Below, one piece after another: positions 19,822-28,885 of a DNA stretch of 64,000 bases; within the stretch, counting starts at the first letter, position 1; each line of letters begins with the position of its first letter. Source of the stretch: Balneolaceae bacterium (GTDB lineage Bacteria; Bacteroidota; Rhodothermia; Balneolales; Balneolaceae); the NCBI GenBank assembly GCA_034521495.1, contig JAXHMK010000022.1:62001-126000 (forward strand), given 5' to 3'. A program made the translations under genes and the position numbers. The notes below the pieces were generated by a model. It ran no database searches. It had not been told where the DNA came from and saw only the letters and a program-made list of their open reading frames with translations.

Positions 19822-21006
19822 ATGAAAAATATACTGGAAGAATTGGACCCTGTTGTATTGGGTGAGGAATTAAAGCATGCCAGAAATAAGGCGGGCATGA
19901 CTCAGGAGGAGGTCTCCAAACTTTTGGATGTAGCCAGAACTACGGTTACGGCTATTGAAAAAGGAGAGCGCCGAATTCGCCCGGATGAATTGATCAAGCT
20001 ATCCGAAGCCTTTAACAAAAGTGTTCACGAGTTTTTGAGGGTAAAAAAACCCATTGAATCATTCCAGGTGCAGTTCAGGGCAGCATACAAACGTTCTGAA
20101 AAAGAGAATGACGAAATGAATTCCATCATTGATGAATTTGAAGAACTCTGCCGCGACTATTTGGAGCTGGAGGAACTTGTTTATGGTATGCCGTGGCAAA
20201 ATTATCCTGTGGAATACAAAATTACCGGCTCAAATATTGAACAAAGTGCGGAGAGCATAGCTATCAGAGAGAGAAACCGGTTGGGGTTAGGGGATGGGCC
20301 GATCCCCATGCTGCGGGATATCCTGGAGCAGGATATAGGCCTTCGGATTTTCTATTTAAAAATGCCTGCGAACTTTTCTGAAATGTATAACTATCATGAT
20401 TACCTGGGAGGCTGTATGGCGGTGAATGCAAATCATCCCGAAGTAAGAAGACGTTGGTCTATGAGTCATGGATATGCCCATTTTCTTGTTCACAGGAAAG
20501 GGCCGGTTGTTGATTCAGAGGAAAAACATGTCCGGCTTGAAAAAAATGAACAATTTGCAGATGCTTTTTCAAAACATTTTTTAATGCCTGCAAATAGCAT
20601 ACTTAAAAAATACGATGATATTAAAAAGTCCAAGAATAAATTTACCATTGCGGATCTGTTTATTACTGCCCACTATTATGGGGTTTCACTTGAAGCAATG
20701 ACTCGCAGGCTGGAAGAGATGAAACTGATTGATTTGGGAACCTGGGAGAAATTAAAGAGCCACAATATTCGAATAAAGGAAGAACAGAAAAAACTCAATA
20801 TTGAAGAGTTACCCCAGCGGGATGATATGCTTCCCGTTCGATATCAGTATTTGGCACTGTATGCATTTGAAAAAGGGATGATTACGGAGGGGCAGTTTGC
20901 AAAATTCCTAAGAAAAAACCGTGTTGAAGCCAGAGACTTTGTTATGGAAAATCAATTTGAAATTGATGATGATCTTGAACTTGAACAGCCATTATCCGTT
21001 TTATAA
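19822..21006 (+). CDS. Xre HTH plus ImmA/IrrE-type peptidase-fold protein, catalytic Glu missing
   Basis: 394 residues. Residues 14-70 form an Xre HTH (RNKAGMTQEEVSKLL ... TVTAIEKGERRIRP). Residues 150-260 match the ImmA/IrrE (COG2856) domain, including RRRWSMSHGYAHFLVHR and KNEQFADAFSKHFLMP. Family members have HExxH at this place; here it is H216-G-Y-A-H220, so the catalytic Glu is Gly (codon GGA, one step from GAA). Both zinc-ligand His residues and the downstream Glu243 remain. The protein may bind its partner or DNA without cleaving, or be a recent mutant. The PIN-like gene follows after 11 bases. Confidence 0.85.
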   Translation: MKNILEELDPVVLGEELKHARNKAGMTQEEVSKLLDVARTTVTAIEKGERRIRPDELIKLSEAFNKSVHEFLRVKKPIESFQVQFRAAYKRSEKENDEMNSIIDEFEELCRDYLELEELVYGMPWQNYPVEYKITGSNIEQSAESIAIRERNRLGLGDGPIPMLRDILEQDIGLRIFYLKMPANFSEMYNYHDYLGGCMAVNANHPEVRRRWSMSHGYAHFLVHRKGPVVDSEEKHVRLEKNEQFADAFSKHFLMPANSILKKYDDIKKSKNKFTIADLFITAHYYGVSLEAMTRRLEEMKLIDLGTWEKLKSHNIRIKEEQKKLNIEELPQRDDMLPVRYQYLALYAFEKGMITEGQFAKFLRKNRVEARDFVMENQFEIDDDLELEQPLSVL

Positions 21007-21017
21007 AAGATTAACAA

Positions 21018-21575
21018 ATGACTATTCATTTTGAACAGAAGGGTATCATACTTGATGCGTGTTGTATTATCAATTTGTATGCAAGTTCTGTTATGCAAGA
21101 GGTTTTAGAATCGTTTCAGTTACCTTTTTATGTAGACCGATATGTAAAAGAGAGAGAAGCATTAAAAATAAAAGGAGAAAAGGAAAATGAGTTTATTGAT
21201 ATAGATTTGCTCCCTTTTATCCAGGATAAAATATTGCACGAAGTTTCTCTGTCGGGTGAGGATGAGGTGAATACATTTGTTAATTTGGCGGTTTCACTGG
21301 ATGATGGCGAGGCCAGATGTGGGGCTATTGCTGCTCACCGAAATTTAGTTGTTGCTACGGATGAAAAAGTTGGAATTCGAATATTTTCAGGCTTAGGGCC
21401 ACCGATTTCCACAATCAGTACTCTGGAAATTCTGCATGATTGGTCGGTGAATAAAAATATAACGACCGATAAAATAAGCATGGTTTTGAAGAAGATTGAA
21501 AAAAGAGCAAGCTACCGGCCGGGATCAAAACATGCGTATTTTGAATGGTGGAAAAAACATTATCAAATAGGATAA
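21018..21575 (+). CDS. PIN-like nuclease-fold protein paired with the Xre-ImmA protein
   Basis: 185 residues. The N-terminal IILDACCIINLYAS has the first PIN-fold Asp, and LDDGEARCGAIAAHRNLVVATDE has the central Glu and the later Asp typical of PIN-like nucleases. Arrangement directly after an Xre-ImmA/IrrE gene points to a toxin/antitoxin-like or regulated-defence pair, with the upstream protein as repressor/antitoxin. Four acidic positions look intact, so nuclease activity is possible. Target unknown. Confidence 0.65.
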   Translation: MTIHFEQKGIILDACCIINLYASSVMQEVLESFQLPFYVDRYVKEREALKIKGEKENEFIDIDLLPFIQDKILHEVSLSGEDEVNTFVNLAVSLDDGEARCGAIAAHRNLVVATDEKVGIRIFSGLGPPISTISTLEILHDWSVNKNITTDKISMVLKKIEKRASYRPGSKHAYFEWWKKHYQIG

Positions 21576-21627
21576 AGGCAATTAATTTTTCCTTATTCAT
21601 AATGAATACTTACTGTCTGGACCTATT

Positions 21628-22350
21628 ATGACCGAAATCCAACCAAACTTATTCATTGGCAACGAAAACGACTATGAGTTCAACGTTAAAGACCAGGAAG
21701 GCTGGAGTGTGGTACACGCCTGTAAAGAACCCTACCATCGTCAGGCGCTTGGGTATTCAGGAAGAGGGGCGCCGAAAGATCATCCCGAATATTTAATGGC
21801 AAAAAGGGAAAACCGGCTCATTCTCAAGCTGGTGATTGAAAAAGAACGAGTGCTCACTGAAAATTGGAACAAGCCTCATGGCAGGGGCAACATCGACCCG
21901 GAGAATTTTTCCCCTTATCCCAAAAATCCCATGATAGCCCGCTTCTTTAAAGAAATCGGCCGGGTTGACGAGTTGGGTTCCGGCGTGCGAAATACCTACA
22001 AATATTGCGGCCTCTATACCCCCGGTACTAAACCGGAATTTATTGAAGGCGATGTGTTTAAGGCGATTATACCCATTCAAACCGAACAAGTTAGTGGGGA
22101 AGCTACTGGGGAAGTTAGTGGGGAAGTTCAAAAAGTAGTAAGCGCTTTAGAAGCTGCAATGAAACGTTCAGAAATACAAAATAAACTGGAATTAAAACAC
22201 GATGATTATTTCAGGCTAAACTACATTGAGCCGGCCATAAAAGAAGGTTTCATAGAAATGACATACCCGAACAGCCCCAACCATCCGAATCAGAAATACC
22301 GATTGACGGCGAAAGGTAAAAAGCTGAAGACGCGAATGGAGAAGAAATGA
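21628..22350 (+). CDS. Chimeric ORF: phosphatase-gene 5' end joined to AlbA_2-type C-terminus
   Basis: Residues 1-69 ([18 protein letters not shown] to RLILKLV) repeat the N-terminus of the phosphatase-like gene at 16636, ending before its catalytic loop. From there the sequence changes to [40 protein letters not shown] and a winged-helix-like tail, the C-terminal part of AlbA_2/RecG-like regulators. The join falls in LKLVIEKER. Neither half is complete, so the 240-residue product is probably a recombination by-product, although the frame is open. It overlaps the next ORF by 4 bases. Confidence 0.75.
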   Translation: MTEIQPNLFIGNENDYEFNVKDQEGWSVVHACKEPYHRQALGYSGRGAPKDHPEYLMAKRENRLILKLVIEKERVLTENWNKPHGRGNIDPENFSPYPKNPMIARFFKEIGRVDELGSGVRNTYKYCGLYTPGTKPEFIEGDVFKAIIPIQTEQVSGEATGEVSGEVQKVVSALEAAMKRSEIQNKLELKHDDYFRLNYIEPAIKEGFIEMTYPNSPNHPNQKYRLTAKGKKLKTRMEKK

Positions 22351-22757
22351 AAATTAGCAAGGTACACAATAACGGGAAAAATAGAGTGCAGGTGAATAAA
22401 AACGGCTCTTCTGATCCACATTTCGAAACCGATGATGAGCGCACCTATTTCCTGGCGGTTTTGCCGGTTCATCCGGAGGTAAAAATGAGGGGCGAAGCTG
22501 AGGGTCAAGCTCAAGAAAACGACTTAAATGACACTGAAAGAACCATTTTGGATATTTTAAAGCAGGGGCCAAGCTCTACAGATGAAATTGTCAAAGAGTT
22601 GGGATTAAGCAAGCGGACAGGAGCTTTACAGAGAACATTAAAGAGCTTGTTGGAAAAAGAATTCATTGAATATTTGTATCCGGATACACCGCGGCATCCC
22701 GGCCAAAAATATATATTAAGGAAACAGTACCCTAAAACAGATCATAGAGATGATTAG
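22347..22757 (+). CDS. C-terminal remnant of an AlbA_2-type regulator
   Basis: 136 residues. [19 protein letters not shown] then VLPVHPE is the end of the AlbA_2/ATP-binding module of transcriptional regulators in the RecG-like group. It is followed by a winged-helix segment ([20 protein letters not shown]) and a tail [10 protein letters not shown]. The N-terminal AlbA_2 domain is lacking, so this is likely a second partial copy of the gene type seen in the preceding chimera. It overlaps the nuclease pseudogene by 8 bases. Confidence 0.6.
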   Translation: MKISKVHNNGKNRVQVNKNGSSDPHFETDDERTYFLAVLPVHPEVKMRGEAEGQAQENDLNDTERTILDILKQGPSSTDEIVKELGLSKRTGALQRTLKSLLEKEFIEYLYPDTPRHPGQKYILRKQYPKTDHRDD

Positions 22758-23854
22758 AATTTACCACACCGCCGACCTCCACATCGGCCTCCGATTCAAA
22801 AACCACCCGGAAGCCAGTGAAACTTTAGTTCAGGCCCGCTACGAAACACTTGAAAAATTGGTTGGCATGGCTAATGAGCAGAATGCGGATATTTTTGCCA
22901 TTGCCGGAGACCTGTTCGACCGAACAAGTATGAAGGTGTCTGACATTCAAAGGGTTATTCAGACGATCAATAAATTTGAGGGGAAGTGTGGCCTTGGTAC
23001 TTGCCCGGTAATCACGACTATATCACCGAAGACAGCCAGCTCTGGGACCGGTTCAAAAAAGAGGCAGGAGGAAACGTGCTGGTTTTGGATAAAAAAGAAC
23101 CTGTAGATCTGAGTGAGTATGACCTGAACGCAGTGGTCTGGCCGGCTCCCTGCCACGCCAAACACTCAGCAGAAAACGCGGTGGGTTGGGTGAAAGATGA
23201 AGAGAAAGACCCGGATAAGGTTCATATCGGTATCGCCCACGGAAGTATCGAAGGTGTATCGCCCGATTTTAATCAGCAGTATTTTCCGATGACTGTTCGG
23301 GAGCTGAACAGTTCCGGCGTAGATATCTGGCTGATGGGCCATACCCACATTACTTTTCCAGAAAAACCGGGAAAAAGGATATCGTATTCAATCCGGGCAC
23401 CCCGGAGCCGGACGGTTTCGATTGCAATCACGAAGGCCGGGCGTTTTTGCATACTGTTGATGAAAACAAATCCATCTCAACGGAGATTCTGAGCACCGGA
23501 ACGTATCGGTTCCGCAAAATGGAAAGAAGTTTAAACAGTGCCTCTGATGTAGATAAGCTTTTGGACGAGTTCGAAGATGACGAATATAACCGAATCATGC
23601 TTAAGCTTGCCGTCTCCGGCCGACTGGAGCCTGAACTGTTTGAGAAATGGCGGGAAAAGAGGCACAGCATCCGGGAGGCGGTTCTTGAACTGAAGCTGGA
23701 CGATTCAGAACTCCGGCGAAAAGTAACCGAAGAGCAGATCCGAAAGGAGTTTACTGAAGGGTCTTTCCCCGAACAGCTGCTCTCCTCTATTCCGGAAGAA
23801 AATGAGGACGAACTGCAGATGGCCTATGAACTGATCCGTGAGGTGAAGCAATGA
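22750..23854 (+). pseudogene. SbcD/Mre11-like DNA repair nuclease with two frameshifts
   Basis: The N-terminus [18 protein letters not shown] and IFAIAGDLFDRTS are metallophosphoesterase motifs of SbcD-type nucleases. Near 22985-23000 the frame shifts and goes on with YLPGNHDYITEDSQLWD, HIGIAHGSIEG and IWLMGHTHITFPEKPGK. At an A-run near 23374 a second shift leads to DIVFNPGTPEPDGFD and a C-terminal domain to 23854. Both shifts are explained by losing one or two bases. All catalytic motifs are otherwise present, so an error or a recent mutation is likely. It overlaps the ATPase gene by 4 bases. Confidence 0.8.
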
Positions 23855-26295
23855 AGCTGAAATCGATTAAACTGCACCCGTTTGCCGGTATCCGTGATAA
23901 AAGTATTGAGTTTGACGACGGATTAAATGTTCTGCTTGGACCGAATGAAGCGGGTAAATCTACCATCTACAATGCTATTCTGAACGGACTGCTGACAACC
24001 ACCTCATTAACAACGACAAAAGTGGAAAGTGAAATGGGACGGTTTTTTCCTGCATCGGGAGGGGATGTCATTCGTGTGGATCTGGAATTGCTGGATGAGG
24101 ATCAAAACACCATTCGCATTCGGAAAGCCTGGAAAAAAGGAAATCGAAAGGGGAGTGCTTCTCTTCACCTTGCTGACGGTACAGAGATCACAGACGAGGA
24201 GATAGTTCAGCAGAAAATCGAAGAACTGCTCCCGGTATCTGCGGCGACCCTTCGAACGATCTTGCTTGCGGATCAGTCCGGCCTGCATCGCACCATTCGT
24301 GAAATGGAACAGGAAGATGGGGTCCGCAAGGAGCTGGGAGATATCCTGCGTCAAAATTTGATGGAAACGGGCGGCGTGTCGGTTGACCGGTTCCGTGAAC
24401 TGCTGGACAATCGGTACGAAGAGTATTTCAAACGGTGGGACCGGGATCAGGACTATCCGGAGAAAAACAGGGGTATCAGCAATCCATATAAAACAGGAAC
24501 AGGGAAAGTTCTGGACGCCTATTATCAAAAAGAACAGCTCCGGCTGGACCTTGAAGAGGCCAGGAGGTTTGAAGATGAGCTGGATCAGCTGAATGAACAG
24601 CTTTCGGTGTTGATCAACCGCCAAAAAGAGAAGAAGGAAGAGTTCGACAAACTCCAGCCGCTGAAAAAAGGGATCAGCCAGCGGCAATTGCTGGAACAGA
24701 AACTGGAAACGGCTCAAGAGAAGCGGAAAACCCTGCTTGAGATTAGTCAGCAGTGGCCGGTCATGGAAGATCGTATCAAACAGCTGGAGCCGAAGAAAAA
24801 AGTTCAGCAGGAAAAGATTGAGAAACTTCAGGAGGAACAGAAAAAAGCTCAAGAGAAGCAGCAGGCAAATCAGCTTGAATCCCGCATCAAAAAACTGGAA
24901 CAACTTGTTGAAGATGTAGAGGCTGCCAGGAAGGAAGTAAATGAAGCGAAGAAAGTTGAGGAGGCTGAAGTGAAAAAGCTCCGTGAGCTTCAATCTGAAG
25001 TGAGGAGATTGAATACACAGATTGAGGCTGCTCGACTTACGATAAAAATCCATTCGAAATCGGATGGCTCTATAGAATACTCAGAAGCTGGAAAAGATGA
25101 AGAGACATTAAAGGCCAAATCGGGTGAAGTAATCGAGAAAACAGTCTCCGGTGGATTTACCTTGAAAACCGGGGAACTGAATATACAGGTTATTTCGGGT
25201 GAGGGAGATTTGGAGCAGGTCATAGAAAATTATCAGCACAAAAAGGAAGAGCTAAACACAGTACTTCAAAAGTTTGAGGTGGAATCCGTTCAGGATGCAG
25301 AATCGTTTGCGTCTTTGTATCAACAGAAGCAGCAAAAACTTCAGCAAGCGGAGAAATTATACAAATCTGAATTAGGCGAAGATAACATCAGTGATTTAAA
25401 AGAATCATTGAAAGAGTTTGGCGATTTGAAACAAATTCGCTCATCTGAAGATATTACGGATGATCTTGTTGATGCTCGAACAGAACTTCAGAGTCTAACC
25501 AAAGAAGCGGATGAAGCCGGGGAGAAATTAGAGAAGTGGAAAGAGACGTATGAATCGGTAGAGGATGTAATATTAGAACTGGCGGATCTATCGAAGTCTA
25601 TTAAAGATATAAAAAGGGAAATAGAGCAACTGCCGGAGCTTCCCGAAGGGTTTGAGTCGGCCAACGAGTTTATTGAATACGTTGAGGCAATGGATCAGGA
25701 TATTCGTGACCTTGAAGCGAAGATTAGTAACTATAAAATTGAGAAAGCGAATCTTGAAAAGGATGCCCCCGATACATCCTCTGAGGAGCTTGAAAAGATG
25801 CTGGAAGAAGCGGAGGCTGATTTTGAACGGATTTACCACGAAGCGGAAACGCTGGCTAAGGTCCGGGAACGAACGTTAGATCTGCTTGAATCAATGGATG
25901 CCAATACCTACAGCGGGCTGGAACAGAGCTTTCTGAATTGGGTGCAGCAGATGGTGGGTAATCGCTTTGATACCATACAAATGAACGGAGATTTACCACA
26001 AACCTTTCAAACCGATGACGGCCGACCGCTCACCTATGAAATTCTGTCTCATGGTACCAAAGATATCGTGGCTCTTGCCTGGCGATTTGCGTTAACAGAG
26101 TATTTTCTGAAGGATCAAGCCGGCTTCATTGTTCTGGACGACCCAATGGTGGATATGGACCCGGAACGGAGAAAGATGGCTTCAGAGGCAATTGAAGTGT
26201 TTGCTAAAAAGCAGCAGGTGTTAGTGATGACATGCCATCCGGAGCATGCAAAACAAATAGGTAAGAAAAACAAGAGTGCAATTGAATTTCCATAA
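23851..26295 (+). CDS. SbcC/YhaN-like SMC-type ATPase
   Basis: 814 residues. The N-terminal half of the ABC head has Walker A GPNEAGKST at residues 30-38; a long coiled coil (about 200-690) rich in Glu/Lys/Gln follows; the C-terminal half has the signature-like LSHGTKDIVALAWRFAL and Walker B FIVLDDPMVDMDP. With the upstream SbcD-like nuclease it forms a Mre11-Rad50-type DNA end-processing pair. The middle of the coiled coil lacks an obvious CxxC zinc hook. This group often sits in accessory or defence loci, consistent with the neighbours. Frame intact. Confidence 0.85.
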   Translation: MKLKSIKLHPFAGIRDKSIEFDDGLNVLLGPNEAGKSTIYNAILNGLLTTTSLTTTKVESEMGRFFPASGGDVIRVDLELLDEDQNTIRIRKAWKKGNRKGSASLHLADGTEITDEEIVQQKIEELLPVSAATLRTILLADQSGLHRTIREMEQEDGVRKELGDILRQNLMETGGVSVDRFRELLDNRYEEYFKRWDRDQDYPEKNRGISNPYKTGTGKVLDAYYQKEQLRLDLEEARRFEDELDQLNEQLSVLINRQKEKKEEFDKLQPLKKGISQRQLLEQKLETAQEKRKTLLEISQQWPVMEDRIKQLEPKKKVQQEKIEKLQEEQKKAQEKQQANQLESRIKKLEQLVEDVEAARKEVNEAKKVEEAEVKKLRELQSEVRRLNTQIEAARLTIKIHSKSDGSIEYSEAGKDEETLKAKSGEVIEKTVSGGFTLKTGELNIQVISGEGDLEQVIENYQHKKEELNTVLQKFEVESVQDAESFASLYQQKQQKLQQAEKLYKSELGEDNISDLKESLKEFGDLKQIRSSEDITDDLVDARTELQSLTKEADEAGEKLEKWKETYESVEDVILELADLSKSIKDIKREIEQLPELPEGFESANEFIEYVEAMDQDIRDLEAKISNYKIEKANLEKDAPDTSSEELEKMLEEAEADFERIYHEAETLAKVRERTLDLLESMDANTYSGLEQSFLNWVQQMVGNRFDTIQMNGDLPQTFQTDDGRPLTYEILSHGTKDIVALAWRFALTEYFLKDQAGFIVLDDPMVDMDPERRKMASEAIEVFAKKQQVLVMTCHPEHAKQIGKKNKSAIEFP

Positions 26296-26321
26296 GAGTA
26301 CTTCATCTTATTCAAACTGAC

Positions 26322-26478
26322 ATGACCGAAATCCACACAAGACCTCTTCATCGGCAACGAAAACGACTACGAGTTCAAGGTCAAAAACCAGGAAGGCTGG
26401 AGTGTGGTACACGCCTGCAAAGAACCTTATCATCGGCAGGCGCTTGGGTTTTCGGGCAGTGTGATAAATTCAAAATAG
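26322..26478 (+). pseudogene. Third copy of the phosphatase-gene 5' end
   Basis: Starts ATGACCGAAATCCAC, then one extra base shifts the frame; from about 26340 it reads [36 protein letters not shown] and soon stops at 26478. Only the first 45-50 codons of the gene are present. DNA identity with 16636 and 21628 is high by eye. Confidence 0.8.
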
Positions 26479-26530
26479 TTGCCTGCCGTGATCGTTTTAT
26501 AGTATATTGCTTTTAAATAATCCTATTGTA

Positions 26531-26725
26531 ATGAGTGATAAACGAAAAAACGCAGCCATTTTAGAAAAAAAGGAATTAAAAAAATCAAAACACCTGGTTA
26601 AAGATCAGGATACGGGATTGGTTTTTCTAACTGGCCCCTCCATTACTAAAAAAAAGGTCCAAAAAGATTTTCCGATCGACTCCGATAGAGACACAATTAT
26701 AATTCGCCGCTCAGTAGGTTTATGA
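26531..26725 (+). CDS. Antitoxin-like partner of the PIN toxin
   Basis: 64 residues, strongly basic at the N-terminus (MSDKRKNAAILEKKELKKSK) and ending DTIIIRRSVGL. I do not recognise a known DNA-binding fold. Its size and its ATGA overlap with the PIN gene make it the likely antitoxin, which normally binds the toxin and represses the operon. The start at 26531 was chosen over an upstream frame start (26507) because it fits the spacing better. Confidence 0.6.
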   Translation: MSDKRKNAAILEKKELKKSKHLVKDQDTGLVFLTGPSITKKKVQKDFPIDSDRDTIIIRRSVGL

Positions 26726-27156
26726 ATGTACTGTTTGATAGCAGCGCTTTAGTAGCATTATTAGTGAAAGATCACGATGACCATCAGCGTGTTTACCAAC
26801 TCTATAAAGAGTATGCAGATAGGGAAACAGATTTATTTATTTCTACACATTCCATTGCCGAAGTCTTTAGAACATTAACCTGGGGAGTGGAATATTTAAA
26901 CTATTCAGCCAATGAAGCCCACCAAGCTATTCACTACTCCATACTATCTGTATTTGAAACTGTAGATAGCACCAAGACGGACTATCGACTTGTTTTGGAA
27001 TTTCTCAGACAAAATAATCTCAAAGGGCCAATCATCTATGATGCATTGATAGCCTTCGCATCTGAAAAGGTCAGAGCAAAAGAACTCGTAACATTAAATA
27101 CAAAAGACTTTAGACGTGTTTGGGGACTCACTTCTGCCAATTTGGTAGAACCATAA
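26722..27156 (+). CDS. VapC-type PIN ribonuclease toxin
   Basis: 144 residues with the PIN pattern: MNVLFDSSALVALLV (first Asp), STHSIAEVFRTLT (Glu), IYDALIAFAS (Asp) and TLNTKDFRRVWG (last Asp). VapC-like toxins cut RNA and are held inactive by the upstream small protein. It is the last gene of the island, ending 36 bases before the right direct repeat, a place typical of stabilising modules. Confidence 0.8.
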   Translation: MNVLFDSSALVALLVKDHDDHQRVYQLYKEYADRETDLFISTHSIAEVFRTLTWGVEYLNYSANEAHQAIHYSILSVFETVDSTKTDYRLVLEFLRQNNLKGPIIYDALIAFASEKVRAKELVTLNTKDFRRVWGLTSANLVEP

Positions 27157-27192
27157 GTTTAATTATAAACTATCCATTTTACCTGTTTCATA

Positions 27193-27285
27193 GCGGCATT
27201 TCTATTACTCTACGGTGCCACAAATCTGATAAAATACTTTCAGAATCCAAGAGATCGGTCCGGGTTGGTTCAATGATTTTTGATC
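27193..27285 (+). repeat. Right 93-bp direct repeat bounding the accessory island
   Basis: Copy of 9939-10031. It holds a 27-codon 3' fragment of the DUF308 gene with its stop, and it overlaps by two bases the stop codon of the convergent DUF5694 gene. Removing one repeat and the island would place the two genes end to end. Confidence 0.9.
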
Positions 27286-28138
27286 AGAGATAATCATTCG
27301 GTTCAACCAATTTCATCTGCAGATCTGATTCAACAAAATACCTGAGCAGCGGAGCATGGCCTGATCCGAAGATTACGATAATTCGATCACCAGGTTTGGT
27401 AATCTGACTCAAACTTGAAAATATTTTGATATTTCGTTCATGCCATTCGCTGACTAAATCTGCTCCAACAAAAGTTGTGTCGTTTCCTACGGACGCTGTT
27501 AAAGCATAAAAATGCCGCTGCACAGCCAGGTATTCAGGACTGTTTTTCTTTCGAAGAATTTCAGGAATAGTATTGCTGCTGACTAACTCCTGATTTCTGT
27601 TTTCTACATATTCGCTAAGCTTTTGGAACTGATCTACAAATTCCGGCTGATGTTCCTTTGCAAAATCAAGAACAGTCTGGAAGGGAAAATCACCATCATG
27701 ATCGATTGAATAGACTTGGTCGTGATTGAACTCACCGGCCAGTCGAAACCCCAGTTGTTGCCGTTCATTTCTCGAAAGCGAATGGTTACCGGCAAGGTAA
27801 GCGCTGTACATGCTGTCAATCTCGGGTTTGTAATCCGGCCTGGCTTCGAGGGCAATTTTGGTAGGCTGAAACTCAGACAGGCTATCTATCACTTGATCTA
27901 TTTGAGCTTGGTATTTAGGCTCCAAAACATCCGGAAATTTGATATTAATCACATCCTGCCCCGGATTTCCAAAATGAGAAGTTCCCAGGATCATCACCTC
28001 AATCTCTTCCTGATGATCGACTGGTGCCTGTCCTGAAACCGGTTCTGTGGAAAAGGAGAGAAAAACGAAAAGAAGTGTTGCAGGCAAGAAAAGTCGCTTC
28101 AAATAAGTTTTAAAACTATGCAGATCCATTTGATTCAT
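27284..28138 (-). CDS. DUF5694 exported protein
   Basis: 284 residues with an N-terminal signal/anchor helix (about 15-35, ending near SGQ) and a domain opening EVMILGTSHFGNPGQDVINI, followed by FQPTKIALEARPD, which fits DUF5694. The late motif IIVIFGSGHAPLLRYF resembles the end of TraB/GumN-like folds, but I cannot assign an activity. Possible starts are Met1 or Met4. It is convergent with the island. Confidence 0.65.
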   Translation of the reverse strand: MNQMDLHSFKTYLKRLFLPATLLFVFLSFSTEPVSGQAPVDHQEEIEVMILGTSHFGNPGQDVINIKFPDVLEPKYQAQIDQVIDSLSEFQPTKIALEARPDYKPEIDSMYSAYLAGNHSLSRNERQQLGFRLAGEFNHDQVYSIDHDGDFPFQTVLDFAKEHQPEFVDQFQKLSEYVENRNQELVSSNTIPEILRKKNSPEYLAVQRHFYALTASVGNDTTFVGADLVSEWHERNIKIFSSLSQITKPGDRIIVIFGSGHAPLLRYFVESDLQMKLVEPNDYL

Positions 28139-28205
28139 GCATTTACTTAATGTTTTAGTGCATGAATGAATACGAAAATCGAGAAGCGATGTTTAACAGG
28201 TACTG

Positions 28206-28715
28206 CTATTGATACGTTGCAAGAAAGTTATCGAAAGATATACTCTGATAAGCCCCCGATGAAACATACATCAAAACCGGTTCCAGGCGTTTAGGTTCAA
28301 GAAATCCGGAGGTATGAAACAGATAGCCGCCATCCGGTGCCAGGAAAACAAGAGCCGGCACCCCCTCTGCATTTAGCGTTTGAGCCAACCGAAGCGGGGT
28401 GAGAGTTTGATTTCTGTATTGAAGGGGAGTTTCGTTATCATCGCGGTTCAGACGTGTCCATACAAATTGTTCAGAAAAATCATCAGCCAGTTCGGGATAC
28501 ACCTCTTTCTGCATCTTTTTGCACCAGCCGCACCACGGTGCCCAGATATCCGCCAAAATGGGAAGTTGATTCTCTTCTGCAAGTTGTATGGCCTCTTCGA
28601 ACGGTTCCCACTGAATCGAATGTTCCTGGGCAATGGCAGATGACTCAAAAAGAGTTCCTGTCAGCATTAATGCAGTAATAATGATGGTGATAATTTGAGA
28701 TTCTTTTTTATTCAT
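28206..28715 (-). CDS. Exported thioredoxin-fold protein
   Basis: 169 residues: a signal peptide (about 1-28), then PILADIWAPWCGWCKKM, a thioredoxin active site (WCGWCK), and a cis-Pro region (GVPALVFLAPDG). Similar to DUF255/thioredoxin_7-like periplasmic reductases. It lies downstream of the TonB receptor on the same strand with a 170-bp repeat-like gap, so co-transcription is uncertain. Partner unknown; a role in metal-protein maturation is possible from context. Confidence 0.85.
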   Translation of the reverse strand: MNKKESQIITIIITALMLTGTLFESSAIAQEHSIQWEPFEEAIQLAEENQLPILADIWAPWCGWCKKMQKEVYPELADDFSEQFVWTRLNRDDNETPLQYRNQTLTPLRLAQTLNAEGVPALVFLAPDGGYLFHTSGFLEPKRLEPVLMYVSSGAYQSISFDNFLATYQ

Positions 28716-28885
28716 GGTTCCGTAATGTTGGTTTGGAGGTTGTCACCCTCCTGTTCGCTCTGTTCACTTCTCCTTTCAAAGGGAGATTTTACTCGTTCCG
28801 AAGGTCCTCCTTCGGAATGCCAAACCGAAGCTCCGCTTCCATTCATTCCATCAGCTTCCCAAACAGAAATCAAACTCATGTCAAT
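28716..28885. repeat. Palindromic intergenic repeats
   Basis: Contains CCTTTCAAAGG-type and TTCCGAAGGTCCTCCTTCGGAA palindromic pieces of the dispersed CCTCC/GGAGG family. Confidence 0.5.

Noticed and set aside
22986-23492. Separate 168-residue gene
   Set aside because: It is the middle piece of the frameshifted SbcD-like nuclease, containing its GNHD and GHTH motifs.
10032-27192. Integrase or transposase gene for the island
   Set aside because: None of the frames, including frame-corrected pseudogenes, shows tyrosine or serine recombinase or DDE motifs.
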